NCBI RefSeq assembly: GCF_901709675.1
Contig: NC_051091.1
Coordinates: 9,334,967 to 9,398,966 of the forward strand
Direction: 5' to 3'
DNA length: 64,000 nucleotides
Source of the DNA: Syngnathus acus
Lineage: Eukaryota; Chordata; Actinopteri; Syngnathiformes; Syngnathidae
The translations under genes were made by a program, and so were the position numbers. The notes beneath the pieces were generated by a model. The model was not told the origin of the DNA. It was given only the letters and a program-made list of their open reading frames with translations, and did not search any database. Numbering within the stretch: the first letter of the stretch is position 1; each line of letters begins with the position of its first letter. Shown piece by piece: positions 18,532 through 29,300 of the stretch.

Positions 18532-19993
18532 ATATTCACACAGGAGCCGACGGACACAAAGTTTAATTATGGCGAGACTGATCAAAATGGGATGTGATTT
18601 GACAAATTATAGTCCTGCTAAAATTGATCCCACACATGCCAATACAAAAGGGAGTTTTATTCAACATAAAAATTTGGGACTGACTTCTTGCACGTAAAAC
18701 TGCCTTTGTGTTGGATTTGCTGAGAAATCTGTAGCGACACTCACCGGATTTCCTTCAGATTTTATTTCAAACCACGCAAAAACTCACTGAAGGACATATA
18801 CTATTTTGACAGCCCAGATATTGAGGGGAAATTAAAAAAAAACATCCAAAAACTGAAAGATTTCAGTCTGCAGAAATGTGTAGCATCCCCGATCGAAAGA
18901 ATTGTGGTTCCATGACTCGTCATGTAGATATCTGTAGATAACAGTTCTTGTCACTGTTTATATCTCAAGTTAAATTCTGTTCAGTGTGTAGGGAGGTGTG
19001 TAATTACAGCATATATGAAGATAACCGATACGTTGATTTTATTATGATTTTGGGAGGGGGTCACTTTTTTCTCATCAACACTCAAATGAATGTATCTTAA
19101 CTTGCCCTCAGTAACACACTCTTGTGTTCTGTCATATTTAGCCTTAAATAACACAAAGAGGTCTTGAGTGCTCTGATTTTTAACTCGGTACTTTTTTTTT
19201 TTTACTATTGTTTACATTTTTTACAAATGTGAACACGCTCTTGTTTCCTACAACAAGAACCAATAGCAACAATTTGCGAAGCCTTGCGGAAAGCAAACAT
19301 TTCCAATCATGGTATGCGTGTAGTCCATGTCAAGGTCTGCATCAGAACATTCACACTCGCTGGTCAGGTGGCGCTGTGGGCTTCGCCAGCTAACCGGTTG
19401 CAATGGCTTCCTGTGTAAGTAGTTCCTGTTAGTGGTGTGTTAGGTCTCTTCTGCTCTCGAGCCATGTGTCTTTTTTTTATGTTGTGATGACACCGCACTG
19501 GTGTTTAGATTTAGGAATCTGTTTGCAAAACAGGCTGACATGGTGGTTGTATTAGCCTTTAGAAAAGATGGGAGAGCATGAGACTATAAAACAAACTGTA
19601 AAGATAGTTTTACAGTAGACTGTTAGATTGTTGGGGGGGTCAATTTTTTTTTTTTTCTCAGCCAGTCTTGGAATCTTGTAAAGTGGCTCTGAAAGGTGGA
19701 TAATGGAAAAGATGCAGATCCCATGTCTATATTTGTACTCTTGAAGTTGGCATTGCTTTATGTTTAAATCTGTTGTTTCATGTTTAGTAATATCATCTTC
19801 ATGGATCGGATATTTAATTTTTTTTTTTACTTTTTATAATTTCATCATGTACTCCTAATAGTAGCTTCCCTCATTTCAGTGTTTGTAGTGTCTGAAATGT
19901 ATTTATTTTTTTTATCACCTTATGTTCTTTTAGGTGGCTGATCCATGCCACACAGACAAAAGCAGAAAATGGCTGTTATCAATGTTATTTTAC
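18532..19993 (+). other. rad54l2: rad54l2 3'UTR (about 1.5 kb)
   Basis: This sequence runs from the stop codon to the first of three close AATAAA signals. It is AT-rich with several T-runs. I see no further coding exon. A motif resembling a weak CTCF core (AGGTGGCGCTGTG) occurs near 19366-19378. Confidence 0.6.
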
Positions 19994-20039
19994 AATAAAA
20001 ACACTCTGTGTGAATAAACAGTGTTTTCTTTTTAATAAA
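19994..20039 (+). terminator. Cluster of three polyadenylation signals for rad54l2
   Basis: AATAAA occurs at 19994-19999, 20013-20018 and 20034-20039. They lie just before the convergent cyb561d2 3' end, whose stop codon is at 20543. The interval 20040-20542 is the shared tail-to-tail spacer, probably mostly cyb561d2 3'UTR; a weak ATTAAA on the minus strand is at 20273-20278. Confidence 0.65.
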
Positions 20040-20542
20040 ATGACAGAATGGCATCTGAAAAACGTAATTTTTGCCCACACTTGAAACATCACCCTATTGT
20101 GTAAACATTTGACAAAAAAAAAAGTCAATTCTTGGTCCGCAATACCATAATGAAGAACCACTCAAAAATTCAAATGAGGTCCTTGTGGAATAAAAATGTA
20201 TTCAAGGAAATTTACAGAAATTTAAGATAGTGGTGTGCAAAACATAACGCCGGCATTGTCAGTACACACATTTTTAATTTATACTGCAGCCTTCATTTGT
20301 CCCACGTAATTTAACTACTCTTGCTGTACTTGAAAGTACATAGAAATGTACAAAAAAACACAATTCTTTAAGAACCGTGAAACATTTTTAAAAAAATAAA
20401 ATAAATTTGAAAGAAATTTTGTTCAAATGTAGGGAGTAAATGTATAAAGTCATCAGAAAAATAAATACCAAGTCAAGTACAGATATTTGAAAAATCAACA
20501 AAGCACATCAACAAAGCTTTGTATTTGAACTCTGTTACTCAT

Positions 20543-21664
20543 TTAGGACTGGAAACGTTTCTTTGCCACGTAAGCACTGGTGACTTGATTCATGATGACG
20601 AGGGCACAAAGAACGGGACAGAGTGCCGCCAGGTACCAAGCAGCATCACCGACCGATTTGGTGAACCACCCAGAAGTCAAGCCGAGGAGCAGGCTGACGC
20701 TGCCAAGCAGGTAGGTGACCAGTCCTGCCGTCGCGTGGTACCTCTTGATCTTAGCAAGTGACCAGCCTTTGACCAGAGAGTGGTAGATGAGGGGCAGGGC
20801 GGCCAGCGACTGGACTGCCGCCGCGCACACCGTGATCACGCCCAGTAGGCCATGCCAGCTAGTGAAGTGAGGCTTGCCGTGCAGGTGTTTGTTGTAAAAG
20901 ATAGTTGCCAGGCCGAGCGCAGCGCACGTCACGCAGGCGCACTGAAGCATCCAGTGCACGCGACCTTTCACCTTGTGAGAAAACTTCTTCATGAGGGATC
21001 CATGGGGTGAGAAGAGGAGGACGGCTTCTGTCATGAAGAAGGAGAACTGGTGGAAAGGAAAACAATACTCAGCTCTGCATTTGTCAGGTCCACCTGTTCA
21101 ATCTAATGATGAGTCAAATGCAGAACTGTTATGTATTTTATGAATGTTATTTTGCTTTGAATCATGTGTTTCTAATATTTTGCCCCTTTCATGGTGCATT
21201 CAAATATAGTTGCCAGTAAGATGATGCAACGCAGTGCAATAATAATCATGTATGGTAATTACTACATCACCGATTTGTCCAAATTGAGTAGTTATCATCA
21301 AGCTCATGACATTCTTGTATTGAGGCGCACCAAATCATCATTGCCCAATCACAGCAATGCAAATGTGTCACGTGTTTGAAGCTTTATTTTGAAGCGATCC
21401 AACTTACTGCTAGTGTCATGAGGAAAGGATGCCAGGAAAACCAACCTGTAGAAAGTTACACCAACCGGTCAAGTATACGTATAATACATATAAAGAGGAA
21501 CGTGTGTTAGTTTGGTAAATGACTCACTTACTTGTACCAGGTCGTGCCAGGACAGCGACAAAGACCGTGAGGATGATGACAAGAAAGTGTGTCAGCACTG
21601 CGGAAGCTACTCGGGCGAAAGCGAGCAATCGAGGTTCCGCTTCTGCCTCTTTGGTTTGGGTCAT
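20543..21664 (-). CDS. cyb561d2: Transmembrane ascorbate-dependent reductase CYB561D2 (101F6)
   Basis: This is a member of the cytochrome b561 family, a six-helix di-heme membrane protein moving electrons from ascorbate across endomembranes. Three exons: 21664-21532, 21445-21408 (38 bp) and 21046-20543, giving 224 residues (human 222). The start codon gives MTQTKEAEAEP, then a hydrophobic helix ending AVLARPGTSW. The 38-bp micro-exon encodes FSWHPFLMTLA, followed by FSFFMTEAVLLFSP. Candidate heme-ligand histidines are in FSWHPFLM, GRVHWMLQ, TSWHGLLG and KRYHATAGL. The C-terminus VIMNQVTSAYVAKKRFQ matches human VIMNQVSNAYLYRKRIQ. Human CYB561D2 lies in the RASSF1-TUSC2-HYAL2 cluster, as here. 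Confidence 0.92.
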
Positions 21665-21950
21665 GTTCGACAAAATAAAAATGTGACGGCAAAATATAAA
21701 TTTGACGGCTTTTGATAATCCTCACACGTCTCCGTGTCACCCAGAGCTCCTACAGAAAACGATACAGGAATCAAAGATACCTCCGAAAGACAAATACTAC
21801 CATTAACAGTATCAAGAAAGGTTTTTCAATCAAATCTACACGACCAAACAACGGAAATATTACAGCAGCGTAATTGGTATTGTAAATGGACATAATTTAA
21901 TTTGTTATGTTGGCAGCGCCATGCCGACGGGTCTTAAACCTAATCGAATT

Positions 21951-22000
21951 ACTTCCGGTTAGCGTTTCATAATAAAGCGCCTTTTTGTATTACTTCCGGT
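21951..22000. promoter_or_regulatory. Duplicated ETS-like boxes in the cyb561d2 promoter
   Basis: ACTTCCGGT occurs at 21951-21959 and again at 21992-22000, each followed by TAGCG or CAGCG, so the 16-base context is nearly duplicated. The reverse complement ACCGGAAGT is an ETS-family core. The pair lies about 290-340 bp upstream of the cyb561d2 start codon. Confidence 0.45.
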
Positions 22001-22690
22001 CAGCGCTTTCTATCTGTCCGTCTCTCTTTTTATCTATTTATTTAACCAGATAAACTGGCCAGTAGTGACAGTACTTCTCAATTTATAATCTCCCAATTTT
22101 AACTTCTACCAGTAAAGTCATGGCAGTGACTATTACCATGTTTAACAACATCCTGTTTCCTATGTGCGTATTTCAATGAATTAATATATTAATTTATTGA
22201 ATTACCACATGATGAATGTGCTTCATTCACAAAAATATCAATAAAATTCAGCCCTGGTGCCTGTAGGCTACTGCACGTTAGATTGGACTGAATAAACCAT
22301 TTCTCAGACAACAAACAACTCAATGGACTGTCACCAGTCAGCTGTCCTCTGGGTATGTTTATTGTGCTCCAATTACTGTCAAATATGCTTGTGACAATTT
22401 GCAATACATATATAACGAGGCATAGCTGATAGTTATCTGATCTCCATATTGGAGCCTTGAGGGTATTTCTCTCTGTGTGATGTCCAAATAGGGCAGAATT
22501 AAATATTCAACAGATTTGAAATCTTTTCTTCCAGAATTAGAATTTTATGCATTTATATTTAGTAACGGGCTACACAATATTTACTGGTTGCTGCAGATGA
22601 TACAAGTAGCAGCAGACAAGACGCTGTGTTGTCTACTGGGATTTCCGACAGAGGGGATTCTTCTCTATATTGGATGCTGGACAGCCATGC

Positions 22691-22709
22691 GGGATTACAA
22701 AGTAATCCC
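22691..22709. promoter_or_regulatory. Inverted TAATCC (bicoid-class homeodomain) palindrome
   Basis: GGGATTAC and GTAATCCC form perfect 8-base arms around AAA. Each arm contains TAATCC, the core bound by OTX/CRX/PITX-type homeodomains. It sits about 1.2 kb upstream of the rassf1 long-isoform ATG, beside an NRF1-like motif. Confidence 0.35.
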
Positions 22710-23901
22710 ACACTCTCGCATTGTGCATGCGCAAAATGAGGTGAGTGAGTGAGTGTCGGAAGGGGACTCATCGACAAATTGCCTTCAGTTTTGCGTCTCC
22801 TCTCGCTTCAATTCTCCGGGGATGAATTGATCAACTCATCAAGGTAACGTGGTTTTATGTAATCCCGTTATAGAATGTCGTTTTTGTGTGTTTTACTGTC
22901 ATAATCTGTTTCAACCTAATCCGGTTTGTTAAACGACGATGGGCAGAATATTGTAAAGTTTCTCAATGTGTATTTAAGATTTTAAACTCTTATACTCTGC
23001 ACACAAAAAGTGGTTTTGGACTACAATGTTCTTTTGTTGAATGGTTTAAATGCACCGCGCAGTGACCCACTTGGCACTAATAGATCCCGGGTTGTTCATA
23101 TGCAACTCACCATGCAGCTCCACTGCAAAACTATGCCACAAGTTTCACATGCACAATGAGCAGATAGAACACATTAAATCTGGGAATGTAGACGGTCGTT
23201 CAAATGCGATGCATTGGTAGTTTTCCCAGAATTGCTTAACAGATTAAAAAAAAAACATAATCGCATTACTTTTCAACAAATGGAGAATATAGCCAATGTC
23301 TATAATAATGTTTTTTCTTCCTAAAAATGAAATTAAGTATTAAAATGAGGTCGAATAGTGCTGCAAATTTTCTGACAGTGGGGTCTATTTTTTGGTTTGT
23401 GAAGTGATGATTATTTTTTTGACCTGCTTTCCTGCTGGTGTTGTGTTCTTAACATACAACACATGCTGTTTTTTCAATAAGTCATATGCAGCGAATAGTA
23501 TCGAGACTCACGTTGGGATTGTGCTGGATTATCCTCATCATCATGTCCCACTTTTTGATGTTTTCGCATGAATCCTGATATCAGTCAACACAAGTTAATC
23601 TCTTGTTTTGCCTATTCTTACATTCTAAATGACAAATATTTCAACTGCACCGTGCTGTCACCGAGGTAGAAGTGAAAGATTGCATTGAGGTTTCTGCATT
23701 TAAGTGTGATTTCAAGCAGTTGTTTCATCTCCTCAGGGCTGCTGGTGACCTCTGCAGTACATAAAGCTGGCAGGGCGGCCGAGCCAAACCTTGAACTTTT
23801 TCCACCCAAATAAACACATGAATGTGTCATGCTGAACTACATTCAGGGAGTCCTCAAATACGGCCACAGCAAGACATGTCCATGACTGGGTCTCCAGCAG
23901 G

Positions 23902-26779
23902 ATGTCTAAATGTGAGCTGATTGAGTTAAAGGACCTCAGTGTAAATGATCCCATCGAACTGGCGGCCGCTGAGCCGCGCGCCCCTCCGAGTCAGGTCGGG
24001 CATTTCCACATTGTCCGGCTGGTTGGGGACGTCGTCAGCATCGAGGCCCCGTCCAGAGAAGCCGGTGTGGGTCACGACTTCCGGCCCTACGGTCACACTC
24101 ATCTCACCTGGTGTGACTTATGTGGAGAATTCATCTGGGGTCTTTATAAGCAGGCGTTACGCTGCACTAGTGAGTATTCTGCAAATAGTTTTTTTTATTG
24201 CAATATCATGCAAGAAAAGCTATTTTCAAAGTTTGTGGTCTATTATATTGGATTTATTTTGACTGAAAAAAAAATCAAATCACACCAGCATATGAGGTTT
24301 GTGTGTCAATAGTTAGCAGTAGTACACTGGAGGCGCTGACCTATAAAGCAGAAAGCACTAAATCTGTATCAAACTGGGCAGGATGACAGCTCTGTTTGTC
24401 AGCCTGTGTTGAGTCATCATGTTCCTGCAAACGGGAGCCGTGTTGATGATGACGATGATGATGCATCATGAGAACATGCGTGAGTTGATTTGGAGCATTT
24501 CAAAATGAATTCAATGCATTTCTGTTACTAAATAAGATGAAACATAAGGATTCCACAGCCAAAGCTGTCTTATCACTCAAATGCAGGATGCTCCTTGTTA
24601 CCATACTGTAGCCAAGGGATGTGTTCCATCCACTTGATCTGTCAGGAAAACAAAATCCACAAGCATTTTATCGACACCCAGCATGAGCCAAAAAAGGAAA
24701 ATAATTTTGTCATATTAAAATATACATTCTCTTTGTAGATTGCAGCTACACTTGTCACCACAAATGCCGACCGCTCATCCAGCTAGACTGCAGCACAGAC
24801 GGAAGTTTGCCAGCAGGGCAGGCGGATTTCTCAGTCGACTCCATCGAGACGGACACCAACGTGGTGAGAATTCTGAAAATAAATTTTTATTGTATTTTGT
24901 TCAAATTTGATGAATTGTATTACATTTGTTTCTGTGATTGTTTTTTTCTGAGCAAATGCACATTCTAGTTATAAGAGGGTGTGCACACTTACACAACCAC
25001 AATATTATTTCTGTTTATTTTTAATTTGTGTCTCAAAAAGATATAATTATGTTGAATACCCACATTAATAGTGGAAAAAGTTTATTTCGGTCTGTTTATT
25101 TTAGATCGAAAAACAAATCGCATTCAACTAGGGGTGTGCAGACTTTTTATATCCACTCTATAAACACTACAGTGTTAAAATGACAATGTCAGTCAAATAT
25201 TATTCTCTTTTAAAAGCAAAATGGTTGATACATTCATTATATTTGATGATTAAATAGATTGTACATTTAGGTCACAACAAAATGAAGCGCTCGTTTCGAA
25301 TTGATATACATCCATTATCACTCAATCTCCTCCCACACAATGGGAAATAACGTGCTGTTTAACTGGCTCTTTTACGGTGGGTTTTTACGGTCAGGGCGGA
25401 GCAAATGTAAATGTGGCGCACAAATAAGTGAGAAATAAAACGCTGAGCTCAGAGTGGTTTGTGTCATCGCGCTTTCGTAGGAGAAGTTACACCTTGGAGA
25501 TGAGTTTGGAAAGCAGGCAAGCATTGAGTGACTCTCAAGCAGCGCTGTATTTTACTGCCTGTGAATCTTTTTGTCACAGGGTCAAAAGGAAAAAGGTGAG
25601 CTTTGTGTTGATTTTTTTTTTTTTTTAACAAAAATCTCATTTGGTTTTTATTGGTAGACTTCTGCCAAACCTAAAAAAAACAAACAAACATGTTTTCTGT
25701 TTTTACTAAAATGGAGCTGCTGGTTTCTTATTAGGATGAGCAGACGGACTGGCGCAAACAGGAGTTAAGTGTTGGTGAAGTTCATCAGAAGGTCAAGGAG
25801 TACAATGCTCAGATTAACAGCAATCTCTACATGATGGCGGTGAGACAATTTACTTCTTTTTCTCGTGACATCCCTAGTTTTGTTTTTGCGATTCTTACAT
25901 GGAAAACAAATGGTGGGTCACAATGAGTATATCCAACTGTTCAACGTTTTAGTACTTTCTGACTAGTACAGTTCCAAGGATGTCCGCTTTTGTGTAATTC
26001 CTTTGTATCTCTGTTGCAACCTTCTGAGTGTACTCTGTGTCACCCTAAACTCAGCTGCCACTTCCCTTCTGCTCCATCCGTCCTCCTTTCAGAATAAAGA
26101 TGGCTCCTACACTGGTTTTATTAAAGTCCACTTTCAGCTCATCCGTCCCATCACCCTGCCTCCTCCCGAGAGCCCAACAGAGGAGGAGCACCAGTACGGC
26201 CGGAGACTGACGCGACGGACATCGTTCTACCTCCCCAAAGACGCTGCGAAGCACTTGCACATAAGCTCCCAAACGAGGGTACGAGAAGTCATCGAGGCTT
26301 TGCTCAATAAGTTCACTGTGGTGGACAACCCGGCTAAATTTGCCCTGTTTGAGCGCTCCGATAGGCAAAACCAAGGTAAGCTATTCGAATCGAAACAAAC
26401 GCTGCTTGACGATAAGTTGACAATTGTTGTGGTTTGTTCGATAGTGTCCATGCGGAAACTGAGCGACGATGAACATCCCCTCCGGCTGCGCTTGTGTGCA
26501 GGACCAAGTGAAAAAGTCTTAAGTCTGGTCCTCAAAGAGAACGAGACCGGCGAAGTGAACGTAAGGTCATACGATAAACCGATACGTTGTTGTTTTTATT
26601 TATTTTATTTATTGTGTTCTCCTTCACAGTGGGATGCGTTCACTTTTCCCGAGCTGTGCAACTTCCTGCGTATTCTACAGCGTGAGGAAGAGGAACATGT
26701 CCGGCAGATAGTGAGACGATATGCTCGTACCAGGGACATGATGAAGCAGGCCATGGCGAAGATTACTGCTCCTGCTTGA
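23902..26779 (+). CDS. rassf1: RASSF1, Ras-association domain protein, long (A-type) isoform
   Basis: RASSF1 is a scaffold of Hippo/MST signalling, microtubules and death-receptor pathways. Six exons: 23902-24169, 24739-24863, 25735-25839, 26093-26375, 26445-26560, 26630-26779, totalling 348 residues (human RASSF1A 340-344). The start MSKCELIELKDL resembles human MSGEPELIELREL. A C1 zinc finger (HDFRPYGHTHLTWCDLCGEF, then CSYTCHHKC) is split between exons 1 and 2. EYNAQINSNLYM and KDGSYTGFIKVHF precede the Ras-association domain (RRTSFYLPKDAAKHLH to VLKENETGEVN). The last exon is the C-terminal SARAH helix (LRILQREEEEHVRQIV), the MST1/2 dimerisation element. All phases close. A separate downstream first exon is listed below. 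Confidence 0.96.
24170..24738 (+). other. rassf1 intron 1, nothing further seen
   Basis: The interval between exons 1 and 2 is AT-rich and contains an imperfect GATGAT microsatellite near 24443-24467. No additional exon was supported. Confidence 0.6.
25500..25595 (+). CDS. rassf1: Alternative first coding exon of rassf1 (C-type isoform)
   Basis: In the intron before the shared exon at 25735 there is an ATG followed by 32 codons ending at AAG|GTGAGC, in phase 0 with the shared exon. The peptide starts MSLESRQALSDSQ and contains LYFTACESFCHRVKRKK. Human RASSF1C exon 2-gamma has the equivalent layout (DSELEQYFTARTSLARRPRR). Length, phase, position and the YFTA motif agree. Upstream of the ATG is a short GC-rich patch (25365-25495), a possible internal promoter. 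It would give an isoform lacking the C1 domain. Confidence 0.6.
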
Positions 26780-26931
26780 TGTTTGGGTCGAGGATGGCGG
26801 GCATTTAGAAACGAAGGGTAATTTATCAGACTTGGAAATGTTTTGATGAAGTTTACTAAAAGGGCAGAATTTTTTTTTTTTGTGACACACGCCATTGTGA
26901 ATAGTTTAATTGCATTACTTTTTTTTCAGTG

Positions 26932-27056
26932 AATAAAGCTGCTTTGTTTAGATTATTTATGTTTTATCTCATTGTAGTTGTGTTTTGATTCTGGACAACA
27001 TTCCTCGCAACTTGGCACTTTAGAGAACCTGTGGAAATGTGTGCTTGTCTAATAAA
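26932..27056 (+). terminator. Polyadenylation signals of rassf1
   Basis: AATAAA lies at 26932-26937 and 27051-27056, about 150 and 270 bp after the stop codon, so alternative 3' ends are possible. Confidence 0.65.
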
Positions 27057-28113
27057 CCTATTATGATAACTAATCTGTTTGTTTGATTCTTGATAGTGAG
27101 TTTGTTTGGTAATAGATGTGTTAAGATTAGATGTTCTTTTGCCATATATATAAAACATAAATGTCTTCATCATAATCAATACGTTCGAGTGGCTGGCCAG
27201 CACTGTTAATGGTACATTGAGCAGTTCGACTCTTGTCCTACAGGGGGCGCTACATTTCCCTGATGCGCCTTCACCAGTTCAGACTCAGAGCGAATAAGAA
27301 CGTTCGATGGGTTTTCACGCTAGCAACTACTCTTGCTAGGTCCAGCACAATACACCCAAATTAAGTGCGCTGTTAGATCGAGTTTGTTAGGAAAAACGTC
27401 ATTTTTTTCGGAAACGATCAAGAGCCACGCTCGGTATGTTGTCGAGAAAGCTGAATTCCACTGCTGTCATCAATTCCAAAACGTAGCTTTTGACAGCGTC
27501 ATTCTGCCTAATGTGCCAGTCTGACCTGAGCTAAATGTCATACGGTATAACTAGTTGTGTGGTCGTGTCAGTAAGTACGAACGTGTGGTATAATTATGTT
27601 ATCAATAGTCTTAGTATTTATAATAGTATTTCTAGTCATGCCGAGATAGCCTGTTTATCTAATGGCTAATGTTTTCGTGCTTTTCGGGTCACACCCACGT
27701 GGTTCATTTATTCTAGTTTTTTTGTTTTTTTTTACATATAAATGCAAGAGGACTTTATTTATTTTTTTGCGTCCAATGGATGCCCGTTTTAGTTATGATA
27801 GTGCCTTAGTAGCTAAGGGCCCGGACAGTATTTGAGAATTTCCAATTAAAGACTCCAAGCAAACACTCAAATACTCGACGTCAATCAGGATTTTGTATTT
27901 TAACATATTATGGTTAGCATTCCCTTGTTCTCTATAATGTCCCACCTATGAATGATAAAATGGCAATTTCAGGATCAGATGTATGCAGCAGAGTTGTCAA
28001 GTCAATGATCAAAACCTCTCTTGGATTTGTTAGTTTCCCAGGTATCACATCCAGAGGTGTCATATTCAACTGATAAGAGCGACGCCCAAGTAAATTATGT
28101 GCTGCAGCTGAAG
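27057..28113 (+). other. rassf1-tusc2 intergenic / tusc2 upstream region
   Basis: The region contains the CTCF-like motif and a moderately GC-richer part around 27230-27540, which is the likely tusc2 promoter or first exon. Two possible acceptors (TTTCCCAG ending 28041, GTGCTGCAG ending 28107) would place the tusc2 ATG in a second exon. I see no other gene. Confidence 0.45.
27237..27252 (+). promoter_or_regulatory. CTCF-like motif, forward orientation
   Basis: CCTACAGGGGGCGCTA closely matches the vertebrate CTCF core (CCANNAGGGGGCGCTA type). It is located between rassf1 and tusc2. Confidence 0.5.
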
Positions 28114-29300
28114 ATGGGTGGCAGCGGCTCCAAAGCCAAAGGATTTTGGCCTTTCTCTGGTTCAGGCAGTGGTGATGACCAAGCCAAAGATGCAAATGAA
28201 CAGTCACTGGCAAGAACTCGAAGTTTCCCAAGCGCAACTCCATTTGTGTTTACCAGGCGAAGGTAAGGCACTCCTGGGCACCATTGTCTTTCTATCACGT
28301 GTATTCAACAAATGCACCAGTGAACCTGGATGGGATTATTTTTAAAACTAACTCAAGATGCTGGAATTAAATGATTGTAGCCTACTTATGTTGGCTGAAC
28401 ACGGACCACGGAAAGCGAAAGAGAAAGTTACAATAAGAAAGCATGTTAAAGCTCAAAGTTATGAGACCATCTAGGAGCAGCTTGATGTTCTTGTCTGACG
28501 GCATTCACAATTACCCACATGAACACATAGATGAGGATAGTGGTAGTGATGAGAAATGATGCTTGAAATTTGTTTCACAAACAAGTTGTAGTATTTTTTT
28601 AACTCCTCCAGATGGCAGTCTTTGTTTCGCATAAGTTCACGTGCCATTTCTTAATCCAACAGTGCCAACTAGAGAAGTCAAAAAATACAACTGGTTCATA
28701 ACACAAATTTGAAGCTTCATTTTCTCGAAAAAGCAAATTAACTAGCTAGTTAATGACGCCTTAAAGCCTTCTCGGAGTTTGTGGGTCCCACTTTACATGG
28801 CTATATATTTTCAATAATAGTAAGAAAAGCTTCGGACCCCCAGCTACCCTGATCTTGTGCTCATGAGGATTATCTTGCTTGCTCAGGCTGTCCAGGGGTT
28901 GAACAAGGAAAGCTGCTTTGCGTCCACCTGCACCCCACACGAATGATAAACACACCTAAAGCCTTTGAATCTTCTCAATTTAGTGCTCCTCGGAACCTCA
29001 CGAAAGGTTTGCTCTTGCTTCTTTCTCGCTCGCTGCAGCTCTCTGTTCTTGGACGAAGATGGCGACCTGGCCCACGAGTTCTATGAAGAGACTATTGTGA
29101 CCAAAAATGGGCGTAAAAAAGCCAAGCTGAAGAGGATTCACAAAAACCTGACACCTCAGGTGAGAAGGTTGAAATTAGCATAAGTAGTTTGCTCTACGTA
29201 AAGATTACACACACTCACTCTTTGTCTCTTGCAGGGAATGATAAAGCTGGACTTCCCGTGCATCCATGTAGATTTCCCTGTCGTCCTTTGTGAAGTCTGA
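28114..29300 (+). CDS. tusc2: TUSC2/FUS1, mitochondrial calcium-linked tumour-suppressor protein
   Basis: TUSC2 is a small conserved protein, N-myristoylated and mitochondrial in mammals. Three exons: 28114-28262, 29039-29159, 29235-29300, for 111 residues (human 110). The start MGGSGSKAKGFWPF aligns with human MGASGSKARGLWPF, and Gly2 fits the myristoylation rule. PFVFTRR is followed, in the next exon, by DEDGDLAHEFYEETIVTKNG, identical in human. The end IHVDFPVVLCEV matches human IHVDFPVILYEV. An in-frame open stretch extends upstream of the ATG to about 28021, but the protein family starts at this methionine. No polyadenylation signal was clear. Confidence 0.96.

Larger units (their letters stand above)
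21665..23901. other. Intergenic interval between divergent cyb561d2 and rassf1
   Basis: This head-to-head spacer of 2.2 kb contains the ETS-like pair (21951-22000) and an inverted TAATCC palindrome (22691-22709). An NRF1-like TGTGCATGCGCA is at 22723-22734. A GC-richer block ends in CATCAAG|GTAACG near 22843, a possible untranslated first exon of rassf1. ZMYND10 and NPRL2, which lie between these genes in mammals, are not recognisable here. The part 22850-23900 is AT-rich and I see nothing specific in it. Confidence 0.5.

Noticed and set aside
28021-28113. In-frame upstream extension of tusc2
   Set aside because: The family starts at the MGGSGSK methionine with its myristoylation signal; the upstream residues contain acceptor-like sites and no similarity.
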